Of a DNA stretch of 64,000 nucleotides, positions 9,726 through 19,888 are shown one piece after another (the stretch's first letter is position 1; the number at the start of each line of letters is the position of its first letter). Origin of the DNA: an uncultured Phocaeicola sp. GTDB lineage: Bacteria; Bacteroidota; Bacteroidia; Bacteroidales; Bacteroidaceae. Position numbers and translations under genes: made by a program. The stretch is taken from positions 214,960 to 278,959 of the forward strand of contig CALUET010000003.1 in NCBI GenBank assembly GCA_944319745.1. Reading direction: 5' to 3'. Below the pieces are notes generated by a model. The model was not told the DNA's origin. It worked only from the letters and a program-made list of their open reading frames with translations, and ran no database searches.

Positions 9726-11231
9726 TTATTTCTTTACATCAAGAGCGATACCTTGTCGGTTCAATTCTTTTACGATTTTGTCAACCGTCTCGTAATGTTC
9801 CGTCGGAATATTCAGTTTGGGAAGGTTAAGAACAGGAAGTTCCATTGTATTACGCACGTCCTTCTCGTCTATACTACCGATAATCATGCCCACAGCACTG
9901 GTATTGTTTGTGATGGGATCGATGAGGATGAACGATCCGGTTGCTTTGTTTTGTGTGTACGGATCGAAAAAGATTTCCTTGGACGACGTTAAGACAACCC
10001 GGGCAATCTGGTTCAGTTGCATGGGAACATCCTCTTTTTTCAATCGTCCGTTCTCGACGCTCAGATGTTCCATTGTATTAATGTCAACCTTATATTCGAT
10101 ATGATCGATACGGGTTCTGCTCGTGTTTGTTGTTTGTTTCAGGAAAAAAGATTTCTCCATGTCCATAACTTCTTCGTCCATCCATACGAGCATTGCTTCG
10201 AAATTTCTCCCTATGGAAGGCACATTGTCGGGGTGTACCAGCATTTCTCCGCGGGAAACGTCTATCTCATCCTCCAGTGTGAGTGTGACAGACATCGGCG
10301 GGAATGCATAATCTATCTCGCCTTCGTAAGTGACGATGCTTTTTATGTGTGACTTTTTCCCTGAAGGAAGCGCCAAAACTTCGTCGCCTTTTCGTACAAT
10401 GCCGGAGGCAACCTTTCCACAGAAACCGCGGAAATCGAGGTTAGGACGCAGGACATATTGTACGGGATAGCGGAAATCTTTTAAATTATGATCGTTCCCG
10501 ATTTTTACGGTTTCGAGGAATTCCAACAGTGACGGGCCGTCGTACCAAGGGGTACGTTGCGATTTTTCCACCACATTGTCTCCGTCTAATGCCGAAAGCG
10601 GAATACATTGCAGGTCGGGAATGCCTAACGGACTGATGAAAGCCTGGTAATCTGAAACGATTTTGTCGAATACTTCTTTCGAAAAATCCACCAGATCCAT
10701 TTTGTTCACCGCCAGTACTACATGTTTGATGCCGAGAAGAGAGACCAAATACGTGTGCCGCCGTGTTTGTGTGATAACGCCCGTTCTTGCATCCACAAGG
10801 ATAACGGCAAGGTTGGCCGTCGAGCCGCCTGTGATCATATTCCGCGTATATTGTTCGTGTCCCGGGGTATCTGCTATGATAAACTTGCGGTTGTTTGTGG
10901 AAAAATAACGGTATGCTACGTCGATTGTAATACCTTGTTCCCGTTCGGCTTTCAGCCCGTCCAGCAGCAAAGCATAGTCAATATGTTCTCCGGCATTGCC
11001 CACGCGTTTGCTGTCGCGTTCCAATGCATCGAGTTGGTCTTCGTATAGTTTTTTGCTGTCGAATAGCAAGCGTCCTATCAAAGTCGATTTTCCGTCGTCG
11101 ACAGAACCGGCCGTAAGGAAACGCAATAAATCTTTTTGTTCGTCTTTTTTCAGGAATTCTTCGATGGACATTGTGCCACGTTCTTCGCCTTCCATCGGGT
11201 TCCCGGATTTATTTCTATCTAATTCTTCCAT
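9726..11231 (-). CDS. cysN: Sulfate adenylyltransferase subunit 1 (GTPase)
   Basis: GTPase subunit of ATP sulfurylase; GTP hydrolysis drives formation of APS from ATP and sulfate on CysD. G1 is GSVDDGKST (42-50), followed by [12 protein letters not shown] and NKMDL, then EF-Tu-like barrel domains. It is 501 aa from the first ATG. An internal Met21 ([12 protein letters not shown]) matches where many homologues begin, so the true start may be 60 bases downstream. No APS-kinase domain is fused; CysC is separate. It lies 41 bases after cysD and 46 before the sulfotransferase. Confidence 0.96.
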   Translation of the reverse strand: MEELDRNKSGNPMEGEERGTMSIEEFLKKDEQKDLLRFLTAGSVDDGKSTLIGRLLFDSKKLYEDQLDALERDSKRVGNAGEHIDYALLLDGLKAEREQGITIDVAYRYFSTNNRKFIIADTPGHEQYTRNMITGGSTANLAVILVDARTGVITQTRRHTYLVSLLGIKHVVLAVNKMDLVDFSKEVFDKIVSDYQAFISPLGIPDLQCIPLSALDGDNVVEKSQRTPWYDGPSLLEFLETVKIGNDHNLKDFRYPVQYVLRPNLDFRGFCGKVASGIVRKGDEVLALPSGKKSHIKSIVTYEGEIDYAFPPMSVTLTLEDEIDVSRGEMLVHPDNVPSIGRNFEAMLVWMDEEVMDMEKSFFLKQTTNTSRTRIDHIEYKVDINTMEHLSVENGRLKKEDVPMQLNQIARVVLTSSKEIFFDPYTQNKATGSFILIDPITNNTSAVGMIIGSIDEKDVRNTMELPVLNLPKLNIPTEHYETVDKIVKELNRQGIALDVKK

Positions 11232-11272
11232 TGATTTTTCAGTTTAAATGTTTATAGAATGGGGCATGAAGG

Positions 11273-12184
11273 TTAGAAATATCCTTCACGCTTTTTCTGT
11301 TCCATGCTGGCTTCTTGGTCAAAATCGATGACGCGTGTCGTACGTTCGCTCTTTGTTGTGGTCATCATTTCCTCTACAATTTTCTCAATGGTGTCGGCAT
11401 CGCTTTCGATGGCTCCCGTCAAAGGCCAGCATCCAAGCGTACGGAAACGTATTTTCTTCATCTCGATTTTGTCTTTATATTTCGCCGGAAGTCGGTCATC
11501 GTCGGGCATAATCAGCTGACCGTCGATGTTCACTACCGGACGGACCTTGGCAAAATAAAGAGGAACTATCGGAATTTTTTCTAATCGAATGTATTGCCAT
11601 ACGTCAAGCTCCGTCCAGTTACTCAGAGGAAATACCCGGATGCTTTCACCTTTGCGGATGCGTGTGTTGTAAATGTCCCACAGCTCCGGGCGTTGATGCT
11701 TCGGATCCCATTGGTGAAATTCGTTACGGAATGAAAAAATGCGCTCTTTGGCGCGTGATTTTTCCTCGTCTCTTCTTGCACCCCCAAAGGCTGCGTCAAA
11801 TTTATATTTGTCCAAAGCATGCAGAAGAGCCTGGGTTTTCATAATGTCCGTGTGCACCTTACTGCCATGAGTAAACGGTCCTACTCCTGCCCGAAAAGCT
11901 TCCATGTTACTTTCCACTATCAGGTTCCAGCCATATTTCTTCGCATATTCGTCGCGAAACTGAATCATTTCTTTAAATTTCCACTTGGAATCGATGTGCA
12001 TTAACGGGAAAGGTACCTTGCCCGGCGCAAATGCTTTCTCTGCAAGGCGTACCATGACGGACGAGTCTTTCCCAATGCTGTATAGCATAACCGGGTTTTC
12101 AAATTCGGCAGCCACTTCACGAATGATGTGAATTGATTCGGCTTCGAGCTCTTTCAGATGACTTAATTTATATTCTTCTTTCAT
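11273..12184 (-). CDS. cysD: Sulfate adenylyltransferase subunit 2
   Basis: Catalytic subunit of ATP sulfurylase (PAPS reductase/ATP pyrophosphatase fold). The PP-loop reads [14 protein letters not shown], and the family signature [11 protein letters not shown] is present. I set the start at the ATG at 12184 ([12 protein letters not shown]), giving a 303-aa protein of usual length; an upstream in-frame ATG at 12217 would add 11 residues unlike the family. Works with CysN, encoded next in the same operon, to make APS for CysC. Confidence 0.96.
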   Translation of the reverse strand: MKEEYKLSHLKELEAESIHIIREVAAEFENPVMLYSIGKDSSVMVRLAEKAFAPGKVPFPLMHIDSKWKFKEMIQFRDEYAKKYGWNLIVESNMEAFRAGVGPFTHGSKVHTDIMKTQALLHALDKYKFDAAFGGARRDEEKSRAKERIFSFRNEFHQWDPKHQRPELWDIYNTRIRKGESIRVFPLSNWTELDVWQYIRLEKIPIVPLYFAKVRPVVNIDGQLIMPDDDRLPAKYKDKIEMKKIRFRTLGCWPLTGAIESDADTIEKIVEEMMTTTKSERTTRVIDFDQEASMEQKKREGYF

Positions 12185-12246
12185 TATTATAGATGGTTTG
12201 TGCGGAGTGGAAGGCATAAAAAATACGGCCTTTCATCCTTTATGTT

Positions 12247-12852
12247 TTATTCTTTATTAGTAAATGATACGACAGGAAGAATGCAATCCAGCAATCTTTT
12301 CACTGATTCTTCTACGGATAATTGGGAAGTGTCCAGGGTAAGTGTCGGATGCAACGGCGCCTCAAAGGGAGCAGATACGCCGGTAAAGTTCTTGATTTCC
12401 TGTCTTCTTGCTTTGGCATACAGCCCCTTTACGTCGCGACGTTCGCATTCTTCGATGGGAGTGCTTACGTAAATTTCCATAAAGTCCTTCTCGCCGATAA
12501 TTTCGGCTGCCATCTTTCGGATGGCATTACTCGGGCTGATGAATGCAGCAATGGTTATAATTCCGGTGTCGACGAACAACTTTCCCACTTCGGCTATGCG
12601 TCGGATGTTTTCCACGCGGTCTTCTTCCGAAAAACCCAGGTTATTGTTTATTCCGCTTCGTATGTTGTCTCCGTCCAAGATCCGGCATAAAAAACCTTGT
12701 TTCTGCAGTTCTCTTTCCAAGGCGATGGCCAAGGTGCTTTTCCCTGATCCGCTTAGACCGGTAAACCAAATCATTGTTCCGTGTTGTCTCAGCAGATTCT
12801 CTTTATCGGTCCTGGACAGCATTTTGTCGAATATAGGGTATATATGTTCCAT
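12247..12852 (-). CDS. cysC: Adenylylsulfate kinase
   Basis: Phosphorylates APS to PAPS, the donor used by the sulfotransferase at the end of the operon. The P-loop GLSGSGKST lies near residues 32-40. The APS-binding DGDNIR and the CysC signature FISP are also present. It is a stand-alone kinase of 201 aa. It starts 14 bases after the SLC13 permease. No PAPS reductase is nearby, which points the PAPS made here to sulfonation. Confidence 0.96.
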   Translation of the reverse strand: MEHIYPIFDKMLSRTDKENLLRQHGTMIWFTGLSGSGKSTLAIALERELQKQGFLCRILDGDNIRSGINNNLGFSEEDRVENIRRIAEVGKLFVDTGIITIAAFISPSNAIRKMAAEIIGEKDFMEIYVSTPIEECERRDVKGLYAKARRQEIKNFTGVSAPFEAPLHPTLTLDTSQLSVEESVKRLLDCILPVVSFTNKE

Positions 12853-12866
12853 AATGATTAGTAAAA

Positions 12867-14438
12867 TTATGCGCTTGGTGTAAATGGCCAGATCAAAGGA
12901 ATGAGGATGACGGATAAAATCATTACGATCAAATCCATGGGGATTCCTATTTTTGCAAAGTCTGTGAACTTATAATTTCCGGCACCTTGCACGATCAAAT
13001 TTGTTTGATACCCGATGGGCGTTGCAAATCCTGCCGATGCGGCGATACAGATAGCGATGAAAAACGGCATGGGATCGGCACCGAATTTTTCGGCCGTCTC
13101 CAGTGCCAGCGGAAAAGCAAGGGCCGCTGCTGCATTGTTGGTGATAAGTTCTGTGATGATTAACGTGACAAGATAAAGTAACGCGAGGGCTCCCCATGCG
13201 CCCAATGAGCCGGAAACGTCTTTAATAAACTCGGCAATCAATGCGGCCAAGCCCGATTCTTCCATGGCGGCGCTGATGGCAAAGGCACAAGCTATCGTTA
13301 TAAGGATGTCCCAGCTGATATATTTTGTGTATTTCTTTGGCGGGAATAATTTAAGCCATGCCATTACTACGGCTGTAACCGAGGCAAAGAAGAACATGTC
13401 TAACTTGACCTTCGGGAAATGTTCCTGCGTGACAGGAAGTTCTCCTACCGTTGCTCCTACGATCATAATGATAAGAAGTGAAAATGCTGTCCATTTCTTC
13501 CATGAGGGAACATGCCTTGTTGGTATCTCTTTCCCGTTAGTCATCATTAAAAAGACCGAGGAGTCTCCCCAGGTTTTTGTAAATGCGTCATCGGCAAGAA
13601 GCACAAGAGTGTCGCCTTCCTGCAGTCTTACCTCACCGAGATTCTCGGTAATGACCTGACCGTTCTGGCGGATTTCTTTGATTTCGGCTCCGTATTTTCT
13701 TTTAAAGTCGAAGTTTTTCAGTTTACGTTTCAGGCCGGGGAAGCGTGAGGCCAGCACAACTTCCACGATGTGTAGCCCGCTTTCGGCTGCCGCATCGGCT
13801 TCTTCTTCCTCAAAGTTGTCGGGACGTTCGGCCGGCAATAACTTCTTTGACGTCAGAATGATGAAAAGTAGTCCCACTATGGTGATGGGAATTCCTATGA
13901 AAGCAAGGTCAAACATTTTTAAACCGCTGAAGCCTTTTTCTATCATCATGCCGTGAACCACTAAGTTTGTTGAGGTTCCTATGAGGGTACATAATCCGCC
14001 CAATATGGTGGCATAAGACAGCGGTATGAGAAACTTTGTGCATGAAAGTCCTACTTTTTTCGCCCAGTTTTTTATGATAGGCGCAAATATTACCACCACA
14101 GGGGTGTTATTGAGGAATGCAGAGAATGCGCTGACGATGGGAAGGATGCGCAATTGGGCTTTTGTAACGGTGGTTCCTTTCTCGGGAAGTATTTTCTTGA
14201 CTACCATGGTCAATGCGCCGCTTTGCCTTATTCCTTCGCTGACAAGATATAAAAGAGCCACGGTGATCATTCCCCGATTACTGAATCCGGCAACCATTTG
14301 TTGCGGAGTGATGATGCCGGCGGCCATGAAAAGTACTACCAAAGACAACAAGACAATTCCCGGTCGCATCTTATCTTTGATAAGAGCAATGAGCATTCCT
14401 ATCAGACCGACGAGCACAAAGAGTATTTCAAAATTCAT
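12867..14438 (-). CDS. SLC13/DASS-type anion permease, probable sulfate importer
   Basis: Inner-membrane sodium/anion symporter-type protein of 523 aa. It has about 10-12 hydrophobic segments in two halves. Each half has a re-entrant motif of the DASS type (AFLNNTPVVVIFAP and ITNNAAAALAFP). One cytosolic TrkA-C/RCK-like domain lies near residues 215-290. Its place between cysQ and cysC strongly suggests sulfate uptake for APS synthesis. Substrate assignment is inference from context, as other members carry dicarboxylates or phosphate. Confidence 0.88.
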   Translation of the reverse strand: MNFEILFVLVGLIGMLIALIKDKMRPGIVLLSLVVLFMAAGIITPQQMVAGFSNRGMITVALLYLVSEGIRQSGALTMVVKKILPEKGTTVTKAQLRILPIVSAFSAFLNNTPVVVIFAPIIKNWAKKVGLSCTKFLIPLSYATILGGLCTLIGTSTNLVVHGMMIEKGFSGLKMFDLAFIGIPITIVGLLFIILTSKKLLPAERPDNFEEEEADAAAESGLHIVEVVLASRFPGLKRKLKNFDFKRKYGAEIKEIRQNGQVITENLGEVRLQEGDTLVLLADDAFTKTWGDSSVFLMMTNGKEIPTRHVPSWKKWTAFSLLIIMIVGATVGELPVTQEHFPKVKLDMFFFASVTAVVMAWLKLFPPKKYTKYISWDILITIACAFAISAAMEESGLAALIAEFIKDVSGSLGAWGALALLYLVTLIITELITNNAAAALAFPLALETAEKFGADPMPFFIAICIAASAGFATPIGYQTNLIVQGAGNYKFTDFAKIGIPMDLIVMILSVILIPLIWPFTPSA

Positions 14439-14478
14439 AATTCTAAATGGTTTTACGTGTTTTTTTGTTATGGCTCAT

Positions 14479-15309
14479 TCATGCCTTTTCCTGAAGGGTG
14501 GCAATGAACCAGGGGTTTTTCAAGTCTGGCTTGTTGTAAGACAACGGCGTGTCTTTTCCTGCTTGGAATACATTCCCTCCCGAAGCGCGTACTATTGCAT
14601 CTCCGGCTGCGGTGTCCCATTCCATTGTTGGGGCGAAACGCGGGTAAACATCGGCTTTTCCCTCTGCGATGAGGCAGAGTTTCAGAGAGCTTCCGCTGGA
14701 AACGGTCTTTACATGACGATGTTTTTGCTGCATATCTTCAATGTATTTTTGTGTTTCCTCGTTGAGGTGCGAGCGGGAGGCTACGATGATAAATTCCGTA
14801 CGTGAAATGTTTTTATATGGAAGTTGTTCGGCTTTTTCGGTAAGTGCCGAAAGCGAGGAGATGTTTTGCAGGTCGGAACTTTCTATTTCGTTTACTTTGT
14901 ATGCACCAAAGTCGGCATCGGAGAAATAAAGTTCCTTCTTTACGGGGATGTAAATTACGCCGGCTTCTGGAATGCCGTTCTTGACATAAGCGATATTGAC
15001 GGTAAATTCTCCGTTTCGTTTGATGAATTCTTTGGTGCCGTCCAACGGATCAACAATCCATAATTCCTGCCATTTCAATCGTTCTTCCACGGGAATGTCT
15101 TTCCCTTCTTCGCTGAGAACAGGATAGGGAGTGGCTTTCAGGATAGATACAATTTTCCCGTGTGCTTTTTTATCGGCAATGGTCAGTGGCGAGTTGTCAG
15201 CTTTTCTTTCTATCTCGAAATCGGCGTCCGGATCGGTATAGACTGTCATGATTTCTTTTCCGGCTTCCAATGCTGCCCGGATGGCCGTGAATAATATGCT
15301 TGAGTTCAT
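14479..15309 (-). CDS. cysQ: 3'(2'),5'-bisphosphate nucleotidase
   Basis: Removes the 3'-phosphate of PAP, the inhibitory by-product of sulfotransfer, and can act on PAPS. It belongs to the inositol monophosphatase fold (276 aa, Mg-dependent). The metal site DPLDGTKEFI and the C-terminal WDTAAGDAI signature are present. It is the first gene of the operon, behind a long structured leader. Presence of PAP recycling with a sulfotransferase and no PAPS reductase fits a sulfonation cassette. Confidence 0.95.
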   Translation of the reverse strand: MNSSILFTAIRAALEAGKEIMTVYTDPDADFEIERKADNSPLTIADKKAHGKIVSILKATPYPVLSEEGKDIPVEERLKWQELWIVDPLDGTKEFIKRNGEFTVNIAYVKNGIPEAGVIYIPVKKELYFSDADFGAYKVNEIESSDLQNISSLSALTEKAEQLPYKNISRTEFIIVASRSHLNEETQKYIEDMQQKHRHVKTVSSGSSLKLCLIAEGKADVYPRFAPTMEWDTAAGDAIVRASGGNVFQAGKDTPLSYNKPDLKNPWFIATLQEKA

Positions 15310-15423
15310 AGAGTTGATAACTTGCTTGCTTTACGTCAATATGTTTGTAAAATAACGATATTTTCAACGATAATTAGTAGTTGATTAGTCGTTTTTTTTG
15401 TTCTTTTATGATGTTTTTGTGCC

Positions 15424-15507
15424 GTGTTTATGGAAAAACACTTCCGCATTTTGCCGGAAATAATGGCATCTTTTCTCGGAAACTTTGCAGAGTTTTTCAC
15501 TCCAAAG
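15424..15507 (-). promoter_or_regulatory. Structured leader of the sulfonation operon
   Basis: The region between the promoter and cysQ (about 185 nt) has three successive stem-loops in transcript order. The first pairs CTTTG and GAGT with ACTC and CAAAG (15483-15507). The second pairs TTCCG with CGGAA (15442-15459). The third pairs GTGTTT with AAACAC (15424-15441). None is followed by a clear T run. It may be a cis-regulatory RNA, mRNA stabiliser or operator; I do not recognise a known class. Confidence 0.4.
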
Positions 15508-15531
15508 GTAGGGAAATTATTTTAAATACAA
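15503..15531 (-). promoter_or_regulatory. Promoter of the cysQ-SLC13-cysCDN-sulfotransferase operon
   Basis: On the minus strand, TTG (15529-15531) and TACCTTTG (15503-15510) are separated by 18 bases, a good TTG-N18-TAnnTTTG fit. It overlaps the 3' end of the tolC-like gene. It would start RNA about 185 nt before cysQ. Confidence 0.6.
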
Positions 15532-16836
15532 GATTATTTTCCCGCTAATCTGCAATAAAGATATTTCACATATTTTCGTGTCGTATTCAGCCGACAGGAT
15601 GCGTTCTTCGGCATCAAGCAGGCTTTGTTGTGCTTCGCGCATTTCTATGCCGGCAAGGTTGCCCAGCAGATAACGTTCTTTGGCTATTTCGTGATTCTCT
15701 TTTGCCGCAATCAGGTTTTGTCTTTCGAGCGCCAGCAGTCGGAGATTATTGCGGTAAGCCTGCCAAAGATTGCTAAGGTCGGCACGTAAGCCCTGCTCCA
15801 GTTGTTCTCTTTCCAGTTGTGCGTTTCTGATGGCAAGGCTTGCATTTCGTTTTTCGCGCCGTCGGTTTCCGTCGAAGACATTGATGCCTACGGTAATGCC
15901 TCCGTTAAATCCCCAGTTGTCCTGCCGTTTTATGCTGTTGATGTCGTATTTGTTGAGGGTATAACCATAGCCGGCATTCAGTCGGACATAAGGATAATTT
16001 CTTGAAAGAACCTTTTTGTAATCATATTCGGCCAAGGTGGTGTTTTGGTCGGCCTTCAACAGATTTGCATTTGTTGCCAATGTTTCATCCCAAAGTTCCG
16101 TGAAATTCAGTGAACTGTTGACGTCAATGATTGAATCTTTTACCCTTATCGGGCGGTCAACGTCCTTTATGGCCATTAGCTCGTTCAGGTTGATGCGCGA
16201 TGTATGTACCAGTTCTTGTTGCTTCATATATTGGGCGCTGTCTGCATTGAAGTCGACCTTTGCCTGTTGATAATCCAGTCTTGAGAAATTTCCTACGTGA
16301 TATCTTTCTTCAACGATCCGCAAGCGTTCTTTGGAAAGCGACACGGCATATCGGAAATTCTTCAGGCGGATTTCCTGCTGGATGTAATTGTAATATTCGG
16401 CAACAAGCGAAGCTATAAAGTCTTCGATGGCAATTCTTGTATTGGTCTCGCCCTGCTTTTTCAGAACTTGCAGTTCTTTATAAGTCGTCGTAATGTTGAA
16501 TCCGTCGAAAATGGTCCAGTTCAATTCGATACCGGCATCAAGGGTTTGGTCGAAAGCGTCTCGTGATTTGGTCGTCTCATTCGTCTCTCTTGATTTGGAA
16601 TTTGTGCTTTCCACCGAGCCATTGTATCCGGCAGTCAGGTCGATTGTGGGCAGAATACCGGCATTTCCCAGCGTTGCATTATTCTTTGATATTTGTTCTT
16701 CGTTGCGGGTTATGCGCAGGGAATAGTTGTTTTGCAGGCCTTCTTCAAGGCATTGTTTCAATGTATATTCATATTGTGCGTGAGCTTTCAGCGTAAAGCC
16801 CAGCAGCAAGGTCAGTATGTAAATGCAGCGTTTCAT
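15517..16836 (-). CDS. TolC-family outer membrane efflux protein
   Basis: Outer-membrane channel of a tripartite efflux pump (439 aa). A signal peptide at residues 1-20 precedes two OEP repeats, each long helical pairs with beta strands. The segment NASLAIRNAQLEREQLEQGL is typical of the coiled barrel. Its ATG overlaps the last codons of the RND gene by 4 bases (ATGA type), so translation is coupled. No lipobox is evident. Substrates are unknown. Confidence 0.93.
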   Translation of the reverse strand: MKRCIYILTLLLGFTLKAHAQYEYTLKQCLEEGLQNNYSLRITRNEEQISKNNATLGNAGILPTIDLTAGYNGSVESTNSKSRETNETTKSRDAFDQTLDAGIELNWTIFDGFNITTTYKELQVLKKQGETNTRIAIEDFIASLVAEYYNYIQQEIRLKNFRYAVSLSKERLRIVEERYHVGNFSRLDYQQAKVDFNADSAQYMKQQELVHTSRINLNELMAIKDVDRPIRVKDSIIDVNSSLNFTELWDETLATNANLLKADQNTTLAEYDYKKVLSRNYPYVRLNAGYGYTLNKYDINSIKRQDNWGFNGGITVGINVFDGNRRREKRNASLAIRNAQLEREQLEQGLRADLSNLWQAYRNNLRLLALERQNLIAAKENHEIAKERYLLGNLAGIEMREAQQSLLDAEERILSAEYDTKICEISLLQISGKIILYLK

Positions 16837-19800
16837 TCGGTTGTCTCTTTTTTTATGGGATTGTTTCTGCTTGTTGAAATGTATGAATAGATAGCCGGTA
16901 CGATATACATGGTGAGGAATGTGGAAATCAGCATGCCCCCTATCACGGCCGTACCCATGGCAATGCGTTGGTTTGCGCCTTCGCCTGAGGCAAAAGCCAG
17001 CGGAATCAGACCTAAAACCGTGGCGGCACTTGTCATAAGAATCGGGCGCAAGCGTTGTAAAGCCGCGTCGCGTATGGCAGACATCTTGTCTTCTCCTGCT
17101 TCCTGTTTCTGGTTGGCAAACTCAACGATCAGGATTCCGTTCTTCGCAACAAGGCCGATTAGCATGATAATTCCGATTTGACTGAATATATTCATGGTGA
17201 TGTTTCCAAAATACATGAATATCAATGCTCCGGCAATGGCCAGCGGAACGGTCAGCATAATGATAAGCGGATCTTTGAAGCTCTCGAACTGTGCAGCTAA
17301 AATAAGGTATATCAGTACCAGTGCAAGGATAAAGGCGAACATCAGGCTCGAGGAGCTTTCACGATAATCTTTCGAATCGCCGGAGAGAGCCGTGCGGAAA
17401 GTTTCGTCTAATGTCTCGGCGGCAATCTTATCCATTTCCTCCAAACCTTCTCCAATAGTCTTGCCTTCTGCCAGTCCGGCCGAGATCGTTGCCGAAATGA
17501 ATCGGTTGTAGTGATATAGTTTGGGCGGAGTAATTGCTTCAACGAATTCGACCAAGTTGTCCAATTGTATCAGTTCTCCGTTATCATTCCGGATATAAAG
17601 CGATTTAATATTGGCAGGCTGGTTGCGTTGTTGACGGTTTATTTGTCCTAAAATTTCGTATTGTTTTCCGTTCATGTAGAAATAGCCCATGCGTTGTCCG
17701 CTCAATCCGTACTGTAAAGTCTCGGCAATGTCGCGTATACTTACGCTCATGGTTCCGGCTTTATCCCGGTTTATGTTGACACGCATTTCGGGGCTGCTGA
17801 ATTTAAGGTCGACGTCGGCCATCTGAAATGTTGGGTTGTCATATACTTTATTCAGGAATTCCGGAAGAACTTTTTCCAGCTTGTCTATGCTGACAGCCTG
17901 CAATACATACTGAATGGGCATGCTGCTTTTTCGTCCTCCAAAAGAAGATTGTTGTTGAACGAAAGCGCGGGCTTTTGTTTTTGTCTTTATTGCTTGCGAG
18001 AGTTTTTCGGCAATTTGCATCTGGGTGTAGTCGCGCTCCCGGATATTTTTTAGGGTAATTTGAATGTTTCCGCTTCCGCTGGATACGCGTGCCGTCACGG
18101 CCTGTGCATCGGGAATTAACGAGTCGACCAGCAGATTAATGTCTTCGGTGTAGTCACGGATGTACTCGTAGCTGGCACCTTCTGCCGCTTTTGTGTTGAT
18201 AGTTATTTTGGAGCGGTCTTCCAACGGTGCCATCTCTGCAGGAATGTTTCCCCACAAAAAAGTGATAAGTCCGAGGGTGATGATGATAATGGGGATGGCC
18301 CAGATGCGTTTTCTTAGGAATGCTTTAAGTGAACGGCTGTATAAATTGTTCATGCCTTCGAAGAAAGGTTCGGTCTTTCTATAGAACCAGTTTTGCTTTT
18401 CCCGCTTTTTTAATAGTTTGGTGGCGAGCATCGGAGTAAAGGTAAGCGCCGCAAAAGCTGAGATAATGACGGAACCGGCTACCACAAAGCTGAACTCCCG
18501 GAACAGGCGACCGCTGGTTCCTTCCATAAAGACAATGGGAAGAAACACGGCAACCAGCGTAATGGTTGTAGAAATGATTGCAAAGAAAATTTCCTTTGCA
18601 CCCTCTAATCCTGCGTCAAACGGTTTCATCCCTCGTTCTATTCGTATGTAAATATTTTCGGTCATAACGATGGCATCGTCCACAACCAATCCGACGGATA
18701 AAACAACGGCCAGCATCGTCAACACATTTATTGAGAATCCTGCCACATACATGACGAAGAAAGCTCCGATTAATGATACCGGAATAACGATGCAAGGTAT
18801 AAGTGTTACTCGCCAATCGCGCAGGAACAGGAAAATAATGATGATGACCAGGAAAAATGCTTCATACACCGTACTTTCTACTTCGGCGATGGAAGCTCGG
18901 ATAAAGTTCGTATTGTCGAAACCGTAAGTATAGGAAACATCATCGGGAAGATCTTTTTCCATTTGTTTCATGCGCTCATATACTGCATCGGCTATCTCGA
19001 TGTGGTTGGCTCCCGGCTGCGGGATTACAACCACTCCGACCATGGGAATTCCGTTCATCTTCATGTAGCTTTTTATGTCGGCCGCGCCTAATTCGGCATA
19101 ACCAATGTCGCTGAAGCGGATAATCTGCCCGTTGACTTCTTTAATGACGACGTTGTTGAATTCGGCTGCCGAGTGCATTTGTCCCATAGTCCGCAGGGTG
19201 AGTTCGACAGTATTCCCTTCAATGCTTCCGGAAGGAAGCTCTATGTTTTCAGCATCGATGGCATTTTTTATGTCAACCGGCGTGATCCCATAACCGGCCA
19301 TCTTAATTGGATCAAGCCAAAGACGCATGGAATATCGTTTCTCTCCCCAGATGGATACGCTGCTGACATCCGAAATTGTTTGCAATTGTTCCTTGACTGT
19401 AAGGTCGGCTATCTCGCTCAGTTCGAGAAGCGAGCGCGTATTACTTTGAATAGCTACCATAAGGATAGGGCTGGCATCGGCATCGGCTTTCGACACTGTC
19501 GGCGGATCGCAATCGCGGGGAAGGTATCTTTGTGCCCGGGAAACCTTGTCTCGCACGTCATTTGCCGCGGTCTCCAGATCGACGGATAATTCAAATTCAA
19601 CGGTAATACGGCATTGCCCTTGCTGACTGACGCTGGAAAGTGAACGTATTCCCGGTATTCCGTTGATATTTTGTTCGAGAGGTTCTGTTATCTGATTCTC
19701 GATAACATCGGCATTTGCCCCGGAATAACTGCAGGTAACGGAGATGATGGGATTGTCAACAGACGGGTATTCTCGGACGCCAAGCGTGGTATAACCGATC

Positions 19801-19877
19801 ATACCGAACAGCAGGATTATAATCGTTAATACGGTTGCTAATACCGGCCGACGGATACTTAATTCTGAAATGTTCAT
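16833..19877 (-). CDS. RND multidrug efflux permease (HAE1/AcrB-like)
   Basis: Inner-membrane proton-driven pump subunit, 1014 aa, with the expected twelve transmembrane segments and two large periplasmic loops. The proton-relay acidic pair is visible in GLVVDDAIVMTEN (TM4) and the partner Lys in GLVAKNGILIVEF (TM10). The N-terminus begins SIRRPVLATVLTIIILLFG, as usual for this family. It lies 11 bases after its adaptor and overlaps the TolC-like gene. It could export drugs, bile acids or amphiphiles; nothing in sequence fixes the substrate. Confidence 0.96.
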   Translation of the reverse strand: MNISELSIRRPVLATVLTIIILLFGMIGYTTLGVREYPSVDNPIISVTCSYSGANADVIENQITEPLEQNINGIPGIRSLSSVSQQGQCRITVEFELSVDLETAANDVRDKVSRAQRYLPRDCDPPTVSKADADASPILMVAIQSNTRSLLELSEIADLTVKEQLQTISDVSSVSIWGEKRYSMRLWLDPIKMAGYGITPVDIKNAIDAENIELPSGSIEGNTVELTLRTMGQMHSAAEFNNVVIKEVNGQIIRFSDIGYAELGAADIKSYMKMNGIPMVGVVVIPQPGANHIEIADAVYERMKQMEKDLPDDVSYTYGFDNTNFIRASIAEVESTVYEAFFLVIIIIFLFLRDWRVTLIPCIVIPVSLIGAFFVMYVAGFSINVLTMLAVVLSVGLVVDDAIVMTENIYIRIERGMKPFDAGLEGAKEIFFAIISTTITLVAVFLPIVFMEGTSGRLFREFSFVVAGSVIISAFAALTFTPMLATKLLKKREKQNWFYRKTEPFFEGMNNLYSRSLKAFLRKRIWAIPIIIITLGLITFLWGNIPAEMAPLEDRSKITINTKAAEGASYEYIRDYTEDINLLVDSLIPDAQAVTARVSSGSGNIQITLKNIRERDYTQMQIAEKLSQAIKTKTKARAFVQQQSSFGGRKSSMPIQYVLQAVSIDKLEKVLPEFLNKVYDNPTFQMADVDLKFSSPEMRVNINRDKAGTMSVSIRDIAETLQYGLSGQRMGYFYMNGKQYEILGQINRQQRNQPANIKSLYIRNDNGELIQLDNLVEFVEAITPPKLYHYNRFISATISAGLAEGKTIGEGLEEMDKIAAETLDETFRTALSGDSKDYRESSSSLMFAFILALVLIYLILAAQFESFKDPLIIMLTVPLAIAGALIFMYFGNITMNIFSQIGIIMLIGLVAKNGILIVEFANQKQEAGEDKMSAIRDAALQRLRPILMTSAATVLGLIPLAFASGEGANQRIAMGTAVIGGMLISTFLTMYIVPAIYSYISTSRNNPIKKETTE

Positions 19878-19888
19878 AAGGGCTGGTA

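Noticed and set aside
14026-14805. 259-codon plus-strand frame opposite the SLC13 permease and cysQ.
   Set aside because: It lies fully antisense to two strong genes and has no domain features; it is a shadow frame.
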